DNA of 5,482 nucleotides from an uncultured bacterium (GCA_903864485.1 CAIPGD010000064.1:1-5482), one strand, 5' to 3'; numbered from the stretch's first letter, positions 1-5,482 are shown. Notes: generated by a model from the sequence alone, not told the origin. Numbers and translations: made by a program.

Positions 1-1
1 A

Positions 2-505
2 ACGGTTGTTCTGCCTTTTCATGCCAATCTGGTGGAGGCGGCAGTCCGCGCAAATTGCGTGGTGCAACCATTAGCGTTGCGCTACGAAGATGGGTCAGGT
101 CAGCGCTCTACAGCGGTGGATTTTGTCGGTACCACGACGTTCGCGCAGTCGCTCTGGCGGGTTCTTGCGGAACCCATCACGAGGGTGGTGATGGTGCCGC
201 TTGCGCCGCTGACTCCACCCGACGCGCCAGACCCCGCCCAAAGCGCGGGCGTGCGAAATCGGCAAGCACTCGCCAGAGCGGCGGAGGCCGCTGTTCGGCA
301 GACGCTCTTTCCTTTGGCGACGGGCGCTGGGGCTGAGGTCGTGTTGGCGACGGGCGCTGGGGCTGGGGCTGAGTCAGCGTTCGCCCGAGCAGTCGATCTG
401 AATGATGTGACGATCGCGCAGTCGCATCGCGGTCAGCTGACCGCCCCAGACACAGCCCGTATCGAGCGCGATCAGGTTGGGGCGGTTGATCAGACCGAGC
501 GTTGA
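2..505 (+). CDS. PlsC/LPLAT-like 1-acylglycerol-3-phosphate acyltransferase, C-terminal part (5' end outside window)
   Basis: The frame is open from the left edge to a TGA at 503-505, giving 167 visible residues. The beginning (VVLPFHANLVEAA, then VVQPLALRYED) and the following DFVGTTTFAQSLWRVLAEP resemble the C-terminal half of short PlsC-type acyltransferases, which place a second acyl chain on lysophosphatidic acid at the inner membrane face. The catalytic HX4D motif would lie upstream of the window, so activity cannot be judged. Similarity appears to end near residue 103 (about nt 310). After that comes a Gly/Ala-rich tail made of a 10-residue repeat (LATGAGAEVV, then LATGAGAGAE), followed by about 45 residues that are mostly the antisense of apaH and look non-conserved. 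The natural end may therefore have been earlier, with a lost stop. The family call is fairly firm; the exact acyl acceptor is inferred. It could instead be an ornithine-lipid or other LPLAT-family enzyme. Confidence 0.7.
   Translation, partial: TVVLPFHANLVEAAVRANCVVQPLALRYEDGSGQRSTAVDFVGTTTFAQSLWRVLAEPITRVVMVPLAPLTPPDAPDPAQSAGVRNRQALARAAEAAVRQTLFPLATGAGAEVVLATGAGAGAESAFARAVDLNDVTIAQSHRGQLTAPDTARIERDQVGAVDQTER
314..373 (+). repeat. Two-copy 30-bp in-frame direct repeat in the acyltransferase tail
   Basis: A 22-base stretch beginning ttggcgacgggcgctgg is identical at 314-335 and 344-365, so the period is 30 bp (10 codons). The second copy is followed by an extra ggctg, making a shorter internal echo (ggctggggctgag). 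It encodes LATGAGA twice. It lies just before the apaH stop codon (374-376 on the minus strand), so it is outside apaH. Confidence 0.85.
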
Positions 506-1207
506 CCAGTGTCCGCAAATCACCGTGACTTCGGCGGTTTTGCGCGAGGGGCAGTCAAACCAGGGGACGTGTCCGACAGGGCCGGCGCCAAGGGCTTCCT
601 TGGCCGCGAACTCCATGGTTCCCGATGGTGTTGCATAGCGGATTCGTGTCAGGGCATTCACGATGACTCGCAGTCGGTCGTTGCCGCGCAGTGAGGGGTT
701 CCAGGCGTTCGGTAAATCACCATACATGGCTGCCAGAAAGTCACGCCAGCCTGGGCCTCTCAATTCCGCCTCCACTTCGCCCGCCAATGCGAGCACCTCG
801 GTTGCGCTCCAGCTCGGTACGACTCCCGCATGAACGAGTAGGTGTTCTGCAGCGAAATGTGCGAGGGGACGATGGCGCAGCCACTGGAGCAATTCTTCAC
901 GGTCGGGTGCGGAAAGGATGGGGTTCAGCGTGTCGCTTCGGTGCACACGGCGAACCCCGGCCGCAACAGCAAGCAGGTTCAGGTCATGATTGCCAAGCAC
1001 AACGGTGGCTTGATCGCCTAATGCACGCACGCGGCGCAAGGCGCCCAGCGAGTCGGGCCCGCGGTTAACGAGGTCGCCCGCGAACCAAAGTGCGGGCTGC
1101 GTTTGGTGATTGTCACCGGCACTGCGATCAATCTGCTCGAGCAGACGATCAAGTGCATGACAGCAGCCCTGAAGGTCGCCGATGACGTAAATGTCAGTTG
1201 GGTTCAT
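374..1207 (-). CDS. apaH: Bis(5'-nucleosyl)-tetraphosphatase, symmetrical (ApaH)
   Basis: ApaH hydrolyses diadenosine tetraphosphate (Ap4A) to two ADP in the cytoplasm, and members of this family can also remove Np4 caps from RNA. The metallophosphatase motifs are present in order; residues are counted from the ATG at 1207. They are GDLQGC (10-15), GDLVNRGP (44-51), LGNHDLNLLAVAAGV (71-85), HAGVVPSW (126-133), MYGDLP (161-166), LRVIVNALTRIRY (179-191), GHWSTLG (232-238) and ALDTGCVWGG (247-256). Gln instead of His in GDxHG is usual in beta/pseudomonad ApaH as I recall. The protein has 277 residues against about 280 in E. coli, so it looks complete. I chose ATG 1207 because it leaves the usual short lead before IYVIGD; an in-frame ATG at 1222 would add MPQSA. 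Neither has a clear Shine-Dalgarno. The 3' end overlaps the convergent acyltransferase frame by 132 bp. ApaH is conserved through that overlap (down to about RHIIQIDC), so its end is the credible one. Confidence 0.95.
   Translation of the reverse strand: MNPTDIYVIGDLQGCCHALDRLLEQIDRSAGDNHQTQPALWFAGDLVNRGPDSLGALRRVRALGDQATVVLGNHDLNLLAVAAGVRRVHRSDTLNPILSAPDREELLQWLRHRPLAHFAAEHLLVHAGVVPSWSATEVLALAGEVEAELRGPGWRDFLAAMYGDLPNAWNPSLRGNDRLRVIVNALTRIRYATPSGTMEFAAKEALGAGPVGHVPWFDCPSRKTAEVTVICGHWSTLGLINRPNLIALDTGCVWGGQLTAMRLRDRHIIQIDCSGER
429..444. repeat. 16-bp perfect palindrome in the apaH 3' end
   Basis: GCGGTCAGCTGACCGC is its own reverse complement with no spacer. On the minus strand it encodes part of the conserved GGQLTA segment of ApaH, so protein coding may explain it. 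It also lies inside the apaH/acyltransferase overlap. No protein-binding role can be inferred from sequence alone. Confidence 0.5.
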
Positions 1208-1308
1208 CGCACTTTGTGGCATGGTTCAACAGGCCGTTACACTAGCGCGGCTGAGTGTTTTTGGGCGGCCCAGTTTCTGGTTTCTGTTCTGGATTCGACG
1301 GTTTATTG
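1208..1308. other. Divergent apaH / manC intergenic region
   Basis: About 100 bp (86 bp if apaH starts at ATG 1222) separates the two divergent start codons, so any local promoters for both genes must lie here or within the 5' end of apaH. The stretch 1272-1292 is rich in ctgg/ttctg runs on the plus strand. No convincing operator, riboswitch or strong ribosome binding site is visible. Confidence 0.6.
1214..1243 (+). promoter_or_regulatory. Possible sigma70-type promoter for manC-manB
   Basis: TTGTGG at 1214-1219 and TACACT at 1238-1243 are separated by 18 bp. They match the -35 and -10 consensus at about 3/6 and 4/6. Transcription would start near 1250 and leave a leader of about 60 nt before ATG 1309. 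The -35 lies over the apaH start-codon area. The match is weak and could be chance. Confidence 0.22.
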
Positions 1309-2859
1309 ATGATTGATTCAATCCTGCCTGTCATTCTTTGCGGCGGTAGCGGTACCCGCCTTTGGCCCCTGAGCAGGGAGTCATTGCCGAAGCAATTCGT
1401 TCCGCTTGTCGGTGGGAGAAGCCTCTTGTCGGCCACCCTTGAGCGGTCCGCACGCGTTGCAAATTGGGGCGTCGACTTGAGCTTGCCTCGGAAGCCTGCA
1501 GTACTTTGTGTTGCCAACGAGTCGCACCGTTTTTTGGTCGCTGATGAATGTGACCAGGCCGGCGTAGCAGGCACCATCCTGCTCGAGCCCCGAGGGCGCA
1601 ATACTGCCGCGGCGATGGCCTGTGCGGCGTATTACGCGATGACCAAGGCGTCTGAGTCTCAGCCGGACCCGCTGCTGCTTTTTCTGCCGTCGGATCAATA
1701 CGTTCCAGATGTTGAATCATTTCGGCAGACCGTCATTTCGGGCGTAGCAGCAGCGCGTGAGGGATGGTTTGTGACGTTCGGTGTCGTACCCGTCCAACCG
1801 TCGACGGCATACGGTTACATTCAGTATGGTGATTCGATTGTCGAGCACTGTCGCGACGATATTCGAAACGACATTCGCAACGATGTGCGTAGCGATGTGC
1901 GTAGCGATGTGCGCAGTGAGGTGCGCAAGGTCGTGCGCTTCGTCGAGAAACCCAACGCGCTGAAAGCGGCCGAGTTGTTGGCGCGCGGTGATCACTGGTG
2001 GAACGCTGGCATTTTTTTGGTAAGCGCGAAAACCCTGCTCGCAGCCCTGGAGCGTCATGCGCCGGATATCTTTGAAGTCGCTGGGCTCGCGATGCACGGT
2101 GCCAAGGTAGACGGACATTTCTTGCGCCCGGACCCTTCTGAGTTTTTGAATATTCGCTCAGAAAGTATCGACTATGCGGTGCTTGAACATCATGATCGGA
2201 TTGCCGCGGCGCCCTTTGCTGGCGCCTGGAGCGACGTCGGTAGCTGGAATGCCGTCGCGGAGCTGGCCGATGCTGATTCCGAGGGCAATCGTGCGGTCGG
2301 ACAAACCTTGGCGATTGATTGCCAGCGCACTTACCTGCATGCGCCTCATCGTGTCGTTGTCGCGCTGGGTCTGTCAGATGTCCTGGTCATCGACACGCCG
2401 GATGCGGTTCTGGTGGCTAGTGCCTCTGAGGCAGAGCGCGTCAAGGATGTGGTGTCAAAACTGCGTGAGCGAGGTCTTTCGGTGGCCACCCAACATCGAC
2501 GCGTCGCGCGTCCCTGGGGCGAATATGACGCAATCGATTCGGGTGATCGTTTTCAGGTGAAGCGCATCACGGTGAAGCCCGGCGAGCAACTCTCTCTGCA
2601 GATGCATCATCACCGGGCCGAGCATTGGATCGTTGTGCGCGGGACCGCGCGCGTCACGCGTGGCGATGAAACCTTTCTGTTGTCAGAAAATGAAAGCACC
2701 TACATTCCACTGGGCACGGTACATCGATTAGAAAACCCTGGCCGGGTGCCGCTGGAAATGATTGAAGTGCAATCAGGTAGTTACTTGGGCGAGGACGATA
2801 TCGTCCGCTTTGAAGATACCTATGGACGTGTTGTTCCCCCTCCCGGAGAAGCCCCATGA
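1309..2859 (+). CDS. manC: Mannose-1-phosphate guanylyltransferase / mannose-6-phosphate isomerase (bifunctional type II PMI-GMP)
   Basis: This 516-residue cytoplasmic enzyme would catalyse fructose-6-P to mannose-6-P and mannose-1-P + GTP to GDP-mannose. The N-terminal nucleotidyltransferase domain has the GTP-binding signature GGSGTRLWPLSR (12-23), LLEPRGRNTA (91-100), LPSDQYV (126-132), FVEKPN (211-216), WNAGIF (231-236) and WSDVGSW (307-313). The C-terminal cupin isomerase domain starts near RPWGEYD (401) and carries QMHHHRAEHW (431-440), the zinc-binding signature, then STYIPLGTVHRLENPG (463-478). ATG 1309 is chosen because the family starts a few residues before PVILCGGSG. An in-frame GTG at 1255 would add 18 non-conserved residues. 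The ribosome binding site is weak. The protein is longer than the usual 470-485 residues, partly because of a D/N/S-[D/E]-[I/V]-R repeat at 183-210. It is the first gene of a two-gene operon with manB. AlgA, WbpW, XanB and CpsB are homologues with pathway-specific names. Confidence 0.95.
   Translation: MIDSILPVILCGGSGTRLWPLSRESLPKQFVPLVGGRSLLSATLERSARVANWGVDLSLPRKPAVLCVANESHRFLVADECDQAGVAGTILLEPRGRNTAAAMACAAYYAMTKASESQPDPLLLFLPSDQYVPDVESFRQTVISGVAAAREGWFVTFGVVPVQPSTAYGYIQYGDSIVEHCRDDIRNDIRNDVRSDVRSDVRSEVRKVVRFVEKPNALKAAELLARGDHWWNAGIFLVSAKTLLAALERHAPDIFEVAGLAMHGAKVDGHFLRPDPSEFLNIRSESIDYAVLEHHDRIAAAPFAGAWSDVGSWNAVAELADADSEGNRAVGQTLAIDCQRTYLHAPHRVVVALGLSDVLVIDTPDAVLVASASEAERVKDVVSKLRERGLSVATQHRRVARPWGEYDAIDSGDRFQVKRITVKPGEQLSLQMHHHRAEHWIVVRGTARVTRGDETFLLSENESTYIPLGTVHRLENPGRVPLEMIEVQSGSYLGEDDIVRFEDTYGRVVPPPGEAP
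1855..1938 (+). repeat. 12-bp tandem repeat, 7 units, in frame within manC
   Basis: Seven consecutive 12-base units encode DDIR, NDIR, NDVR, SDVR, SDVR, SEVR and KVVR (ManC residues 183-210). The central units are nearly identical: cgatgtgcgtag occurs twice in a row, followed by cgatgtgcgcag. The outer units are progressively diverged. The array ends immediately before the conserved FVEKPN motif. Because the period is four codons, unit gain or loss would keep the frame. Confidence 0.9.
2845..2850 (+). promoter_or_regulatory. Ribosome binding site of manB, inside the manC 3' end
   Basis: GGAGAA lies about 5-7 bases before ATG 2856, which overlaps the manC TGA stop as ATGA (2856-2859). This is the clearest Shine-Dalgarno in the window. 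It fixes the manB start and supports translational coupling to manC. Confidence 0.75.
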
Positions 2860-4358
2860 ACCAAGCCCAGACCGGTAGCGACCCATCGGGTAACGCGCCT
2901 TTCGAGTTAGAGCACCTTGACGGTTCGATTTTCAAGGCCTACGACATCCGTGGCATCGTCGATCGGACGTTGACGGAAGGCGCCGTATTGCATATCGGCC
3001 GCGCTCTGGGCCTCGCGATTTTGCGCGGTGCTCATCAAGCGCGTGGTGCTGGCGCAGGCCTTAGTCCGGCGGGCCGACCGGCCATTTCATTGGGTCGTGA
3101 TGGTCGCCTTTCCGGGCCAAGGCTGGCGCAAGCGCTCGGTGACGGATTGCGCGATGTCGGGGTCGACGTGATTGATCTGGGTTGTGTAACGACCCCGATG
3201 ACGTACTTCGCCGGCTTTGAGCTGGGGACGGGCTCTGCCGTCATGGTCACGGGCAGTCATAACCCGCCTGATTACAATGGACTCAAGATGGTGGTCGCCG
3301 GTGAAACGCTGCACGGTCAAGCCATTCAGGGCTTACTTGCGGCCATCCGCGACGGCGTAACCTCGGATGACCAGATGCCCGATCTGGCTGCTCGCGGGCA
3401 TTTGCATCAAGAGGATATTGCTGGGAGGTATCTGAATCGAGTCGCTGGCGATCATCCGGACGCATTGCGCCTTGCTCGTCCGATGCGGATTGCGATTGAT
3501 GCCGGCAACGGCATTGCGGGGGCGTTTGCGCCCGCGCTATTTCGGGCCTTGGGGTGCGAGGTGATCGAGTTGTTCTGCGAGGTTGATGGTTCTTTTCCGA
3601 ATCATCATCCGGATCCGGCACACCCTGAAAACCTTCAGGATCTGATCCTGGCGGTTCAATCTCAAGACGCTGAACTTGGGTTGGCGTTTGACGGTGACGG
3701 CGACCGGTTGGGCGTTGTAACTCGAACGGGCAATATCATCTGGCCCGATCGGCAGCTGATTTTGATGGCGCGCGATGTGCTGTCACGCCGTCCTGGTGCC
3801 GACATTATTTTTGATGTGAAGTGCTCACGCCATGTTGCCCAAGAAGTGCGTGCGGCCGGTGGAGTCCCTGTTATGAATGCGACTGGGCATTCCTTAATTA
3901 AATCCCGTTTGCGGTCGACCGGTGCCCCATTCGCTGGCGAGTTAAGTGGGCATTTGTTTTTTGCAGAGCGTTGGTATGGCTTCGATGACGGTCTGTACGC
4001 AGGTGCACGTCTGCTGGAGATCTTGTCCCGCTCAAAGAATGCGTCTGAGGTTCTGGATGCGATTCCTCAGGATCAGTCGACGCCAGAGCTTCAGGTGAAG
4101 CGCCCCGAGGGTGAAAACCATCGCTTCGTCGCCCAACTGCTGCAGACAGCCCCACTCGCCGGAGAGCGCGAACGGATCACAATCGATGGCTTGCGGGTGG
4201 AATTTGAAGACGGCTTTGGACTCGTGCGGGCGTCCAACACCACGCCGGTGCTGGTCTGTCGTTTCGAGGGGGACAGCGTGCAGGCGTTATCGAACATTCA
4301 GGCGCAATTTGCCCAGGCGATGCGCGCCATTGACCCAACGATCGACTTGCCTTTTTAG
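2856..4358 (+). CDS. manB: Phosphomannomutase / phosphoglucomutase (alpha-D-phosphohexomutase family)
   Basis: This enzyme interconverts hexose-6-phosphates and hexose-1-phosphates in the cytoplasm. All four family motifs are present in its 500 residues. They are the phosphoserine loop VTGSHNPPDYNGLK (131-144, catalytic Ser134), the Mg-binding loop DGDGDR (279-284), the sugar-recognition loop GELSGH (361-366) and the phosphate-binding loop RASNTTP (458-464). The domain order matches AlgC-type PMM/PGM proteins of about 460 residues. The extra length comes from about 24 residues before FKAYDIRG (26-33) and a Gly/Ala/Pro-rich stretch (about 61-76) just before ISLGRDGR. The start at ATG 2856 has a good Shine-Dalgarno and overlaps the manC stop by 4 bp. 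Next to manC its obvious job is mannose-6-P to mannose-1-P. Next to rml genes it may also make glucose-1-P for RmlA. Sequence cannot separate PMM from PGM preference, and XanA/AlgC are equivalent names elsewhere. Confidence 0.93.
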   Translation: MNQAQTGSDPSGNAPFELEHLDGSIFKAYDIRGIVDRTLTEGAVLHIGRALGLAILRGAHQARGAGAGLSPAGRPAISLGRDGRLSGPRLAQALGDGLRDVGVDVIDLGCVTTPMTYFAGFELGTGSAVMVTGSHNPPDYNGLKMVVAGETLHGQAIQGLLAAIRDGVTSDDQMPDLAARGHLHQEDIAGRYLNRVAGDHPDALRLARPMRIAIDAGNGIAGAFAPALFRALGCEVIELFCEVDGSFPNHHPDPAHPENLQDLILAVQSQDAELGLAFDGDGDRLGVVTRTGNIIWPDRQLILMARDVLSRRPGADIIFDVKCSRHVAQEVRAAGGVPVMNATGHSLIKSRLRSTGAPFAGELSGHLFFAERWYGFDDGLYAGARLLEILSRSKNASEVLDAIPQDQSTPELQVKRPEGENHRFVAQLLQTAPLAGERERITIDGLRVEFEDGFGLVRASNTTPVLVCRFEGDSVQALSNIQAQFAQAMRAIDPTIDLPF

Positions 4359-4376
4359 CGTCCCAAGCCCGTCCCA

Positions 4377-4398
4377 AGGTCGGTGCTAGGCCCGACCT
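4377..4398. terminator. Hairpin in the manB / rmlD convergent gap, possible weak bidirectional terminator
   Basis: AGGTCGG (4377-4383) and CCGACCT (4392-4398) form a perfect 7-bp stem around an 8-base loop. It sits 18 bp past the manB TAG (4356-4358) and covers part of the rmlD stop (4397-4399, read on minus). Neither side has a run of T, so intrinsic termination would be weak. It is nevertheless the only candidate in the 38-bp gap between two convergent operons. Confidence 0.4.
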
Positions 4399-5287
4399 AA
4401 GCCTGGTAAGCCTCGCGCACTTCGTCGCGCCAGTCGGGGAGGCGTAAGCCGAAGGCCGCTTCGAACCGACTGCAATCGAGCACTGACCAGGCTGGACGTC
4501 TGGCTGGTGTGGGCCAGTCGGCGGTTGTGATGGGTTGGATGCTGACATCGAGCCTCGCCGCCGCGCAGGCTTCCAACGCGAATTCGTACCAGGTCGTATG
4601 ACCCGAGGCGGTCAGGTGGTAGAGCCCCTCGCGCCCGGGCTCGCCCCAGAGCGCCAATGCGGCATCGATCGCGGCTTGGGCCAGGCTGGAGGCATGGGTG
4701 GGAGTGCCCTGTTGGTCGGCAACGACCCGCAACGCGCCGCCACCCCGGGCACGGTTCAGAATGGCCTCGGGGAAGCATTTGCCACCGCGCGACCAGACCC
4801 ATGCGGTGCGCAAGACGAGCGAACGTGCGCCGCTGGCGAGCACCGCCTGTTCTCCAGCGAGCTTGCTGCTGCCATAGACTGAAAGCGGGTCGGGTCGATC
4901 GGTCTCGAGCCAGCCGCGGGGTTGACCTGAGACGGGGGCAACGACCTCACTGACTGGCGCGACGCCATTGAAAACAAAATCGGTTGACCAGTGGACAAAT
5001 AGCGCGCCGCAGTCGCGTGCGGCCTCAGCGAGCGAACGTGGGGCTTCGGCATTCAATGCGTTGGCCCCTGCCGGATCAGACTCCGCGGCGTCGACAGCGG
5101 TCCAGGCGGCTGGGTTGAAGATGATGTTGGGCGCGATGGCGCGGACGGTGTCTACGATCGCTTCGGGATTGGTCAGGTCGAGTTGTTGACGATTCAGTGC
5201 AACGACTTCGCCATGTTCAGCAAGCCGCTCGACCAAGGCCCGGCCGACCTGGCCGCTGGAACCCGTGACCAGAAATATAAGGGCCAT
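4397..5287 (-). CDS. rmlD: dTDP-4-dehydrorhamnose reductase (RmlD/RfbD)
   Basis: RmlD performs the last step of dTDP-L-rhamnose synthesis, NAD(P)H reduction of dTDP-4-dehydro-L-rhamnose, in the cytoplasm. This is a 296-residue SDR-type protein. Counted from ATG 5287, it shows the Rossmann motif VTGSSGQVG (7-15), NPAAWTAVDAAESDP (58-72), STDFVFNG (101-108, catalytic Thr102), SVYGSSKLAGE (136-146, catalytic Tyr138 and Lys142), LRTAWVWS (159-166), DQQGTPTHA (191-199), LYHLTASGHTTWYEFA (222-237) and PTPARRPAWSVLD (260-272). The start places VTGSSGQVG at the usual N-terminal distance; an upstream in-frame TTG at 5311 would add 8 residues and seems less likely. Compared with E. coli RmlD, Thr and Tyr are about 12 residues further apart, owing to an insertion with repeated VAPVS (109-113 and 116-120). 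No clear Shine-Dalgarno is seen; the start lies inside the rmlC frame, so coupled translation is likely. It is convergent to manB. Confidence 0.94.
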   Translation of the reverse strand: MALIFLVTGSSGQVGRALVERLAEHGEVVALNRQQLDLTNPEAIVDTVRAIAPNIIFNPAAWTAVDAAESDPAGANALNAEAPRSLAEAARDCGALFVHWSTDFVFNGVAPVSEVVAPVSGQPRGWLETDRPDPLSVYGSSKLAGEQAVLASGARSLVLRTAWVWSRGGKCFPEAILNRARGGGALRVVADQQGTPTHASSLAQAAIDAALALWGEPGREGLYHLTASGHTTWYEFALEACAAARLDVSIQPITTADWPTPARRPAWSVLDCSRFEAAFGLRLPDWRDEVREAYQA

Positions 5288-5482
5288 CGTGATTGATACT
5301 GAGGCCGCCAATTGAACCGATCTCGAAGATTTCAGCCTGACTTAATCGGGGGGCCTGTTCATCCTTCGGCGATAGTCGGGCTTCGGTGCCTGCGAGGGGC
5401 CAATCGATACCAATTTCAGGGTCATTCCACAAAATAGATCGCTCGCCGGGCGTATACCGAAAGGCGTCGACTTTATAAAAAA
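5217..5482 (-). CDS. rmlC: dTDP-4-dehydrorhamnose 3,5-epimerase (RmlC/RfbC), C-terminal part (5' end outside window)
   Basis: On the minus strand the frame is open from the right edge to a stop at 5217-5219, giving 87 residues. It begins FYKVDAFRYTPGERSI and continues LWNDPEIGIDWPL and LSPKD, the typical C-terminal end of RmlC, which epimerises C3 and C5 of dTDP-4-dehydro-6-deoxyglucose. The Asp of LSPKD is, as I recall, the partner in the family's His-Asp pair; the catalytic His would be upstream of the window. Family similarity stops at about residue 52 (QAEIF, near 5325). The remaining 35 residues (from EIGSIGG to RPGLGRAAC) look non-conserved, and the last 23 are read from the rmlD start region in another frame. 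This gives a same-strand overlap of 71 bp with rmlD. The order rmlC-rmlD fits an rml operon that starts to the right of this window. Confidence 0.85.
   Translation of the reverse strand, partial: FYKVDAFRYTPGERSILWNDPEIGIDWPLAGTEARLSPKDEQAPRLSQAEIFEIGSIGGLSINHDGPYISGHGFQRPGRPGLGRAAC

Noticed and set aside
691..1068. Plus-strand 125-codon frame antisense to apaH
   Set aside because: It is Arg/Pro/His-rich without family features, and the apaH motifs on the other strand explain the sequence.
1255..1308. GTG start at 1255 for manC
   Set aside because: The 18 added residues do not resemble the family N-terminus, and ATG 1309 gives the normal short lead before PVILCGGSG.
1855..1938. CRISPR-like array
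   Set aside because: The units are 12 bp with no spacers, are in frame with manC, and encode a peptide repeat.
1717..2118. Minus-strand reading frame of 133 codons opposite manC, with a repeated IATH/IVAN pattern
   Set aside because: It is the antisense of the ManC 12-bp repeat and its surroundings. manC is strongly conserved here, and the minus-strand product matches no family I recognise.
2174..2560. Plus-strand 128-codon frame within manC
   Set aside because: It is an out-of-frame reading through conserved ManC codons, with no ribosome binding site or motif.
4386..4802. Minus-strand 138-codon frame overlapping rmlD in another frame
   Set aside because: It lies wholly on rmlD, is rich in Arg/Gly/Pro as expected of an out-of-frame GC-rich reading, and has no recognisable motif.
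5470..5482. A-rich right edge as a terminator T tract or AT-rich promoter
   Set aside because: On the minus strand these bases are the codons ttt tat aaa (FYK) of conserved RmlC, so they are coding.
1..5482. A previously undescribed system in the window
   Set aside because: All six genes belong to known families (acyltransferase, ApaH, ManC, ManB, RmlD, RmlC), and the only sizeable non-coding stretch is about 100 bp.

Overview
The window reads as a piece of a proteobacterial chromosome, most likely Betaproteobacteria (Burkholderiales-like). The ApaH sequence carries GDLQGC, LGNHDLNLLAVAAGV and ALDTGCVWGG, and it sits beside a PlsC-type acyltransferase and nucleotide-sugar genes. The base composition is moderately GC-rich. 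The assignment comes from remembered family sequences, not a search; a gammaproteobacterium is possible. Genes are packed tightly and no RNA gene, insertion sequence, CRISPR array or prophage feature was seen.

Layout, left to right. Positions 2-505 (+) hold the 3' part of a PlsC/LPLAT-like acyltransferase. It runs convergently into, and overlaps, apaH (374-1207, -; symmetrical Ap4A hydrolase). A short divergent region (about 1208-1308) separates apaH from manC (1309-2859, +; mannose-1-phosphate guanylyltransferase / mannose-6-phosphate isomerase). manC is joined by an ATGA overlap to manB (2856-4358, +; phosphomannomutase/phosphoglucomutase). A 38-bp gap holding a small hairpin separates manB from the convergent rmlD (4397-5287, -; dTDP-4-dehydrorhamnose reductase). 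Upstream of rmlD, the 3' end of rmlC (5217-5482, -; dTDP-4-dehydrorhamnose 3,5-epimerase) enters from the right edge and overlaps the rmlD start.

Together, manC and manB would turn fructose-6-phosphate into GDP-mannose: ManC supplies both the isomerase and the guanylyltransferase, and ManB the mutase between them. The rml genes make dTDP-L-rhamnose from glucose-1-phosphate, which a ManB with phosphoglucomutase activity could also supply. This is a precursor-supply block for lipopolysaccharide O-antigen or exopolysaccharide. The acyltransferase and ApaH are housekeeping neighbours.

No undescribed system is evident. The points worth a second look are small. ManC carries a seven-unit, 12-bp in-frame tandem repeat next to a conserved active-site motif. 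Two flanking genes (the acyltransferase and rmlC) have non-conserved C-terminal tails that read into the neighbouring gene. The acyltransferase tail contains a 30-bp in-frame duplication, and RmlD carries a 12-residue insertion with its own small repeat.
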